This document shows, in pieces, positions 4,999 to 5,030 of a stretch of DNA of 5,030 nt; position 1 is the first letter of the stretch, and the number at the start of each line of letters is the position of its first letter. Below the pieces are notes generated by a model. It had not been told where the DNA came from. It worked only from the letters and a program-made list of their open reading frames with translations, and made no database searches. The stretch is from an uncultured Synechococcus sp. GTDB lineage: Bacteria > Cyanobacteriota > Cyanobacteriia > PCC-6307 > Cyanobiaceae. The stretch is from contig CALJTZ010000235.1 in NCBI GenBank assembly GCA_937975655.1, positions 1 through 5,030 on the forward strand, written 5' to 3'. Position numbers and translations under genes: made by a program.

Positions 4999-5030
4999 AG
5001 ATCGGAAGAGCACACGTCTGAACTCCAGTC
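4999..5030 (+). other. Illumina sequencing adapter (artefact)
   Basis: AGATCGGAAGAGCACACGTC and the bases after it match the standard Illumina TruSeq read-2 adapter. Natural sequence ends at 4998. Adapters at both ends mean the insert behaves as one library fragment of about 4,970 bases. Confidence 0.97.

Noticed and set aside
1..5030. CRISPR array, tRNA or rRNA genes
   Set aside because: No regularly spaced direct repeats, cloverleaf pattern or conserved rRNA segments were seen on reading.

Overview
The insert looks like GC-rich bacterial or prophage DNA carrying an AT-richer defence gene. GC counted by eye in 60-base samples is about 70% in the capsid gene (1141-1200) and 68% near the right end (4861-4920). 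It is only about 40% (3361-3420) and 43% (4381-4440) inside the large rightward gene. The host cannot be named with confidence. A high-GC bacterium such as a Cyanobium/Synechococcus-type picocyanobacterium is a weak guess from the flavour of the small proteins. Both ends are Illumina library adapter (1-28 and 4999-5030), so the natural DNA is 29-4998 and both edge genes are cut.

Left part (29-1950), leftward: a compact phage head module. The major capsid protein of the epsilon15 gp7-like HK97-fold type (1045-1950) is followed by a 144-residue small protein (548-982). Last comes a protein with an Ala/Pro/Glu-rich C-terminal part (29-537, cut by the adapter). Spacing is tight and each gene has a usable Shine-Dalgarno sequence, so they are probably one operon.

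Middle part (1951-2830): a GC-rich stretch with two small convergent hypothetical genes (2155-2367 rightward, 2341-2604 leftward). Their 3' ends overlap by 27 bases, next to a perfect 12-bp inverted repeat. No scaffold, protease or portal gene is visible upstream of the capsid gene.

Right part (about 2790-4767), rightward: the main attraction. A 542-residue protein joins a retron-type reverse transcriptase (NAxxH, YADD and VTG signatures all present) to a C-terminal trypsin-like serine protease with an intact His-Asp-Ser triad. In front of it lie about 300 noncoding bases rich in inverted repeats. This is the expected place for the retron msr-msd RNA, and the best candidate for it is 3021-3118. 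The likely logic, by analogy with known retrons, is one polypeptide that makes msDNA and carries its own effector, the protease. Its position next to phage structural genes fits an anti-phage cargo gene in a prophage or prophage remnant.

After this gene (4768-4998) GC rises again, and a 55-codon open frame runs off the right end with no visible start.
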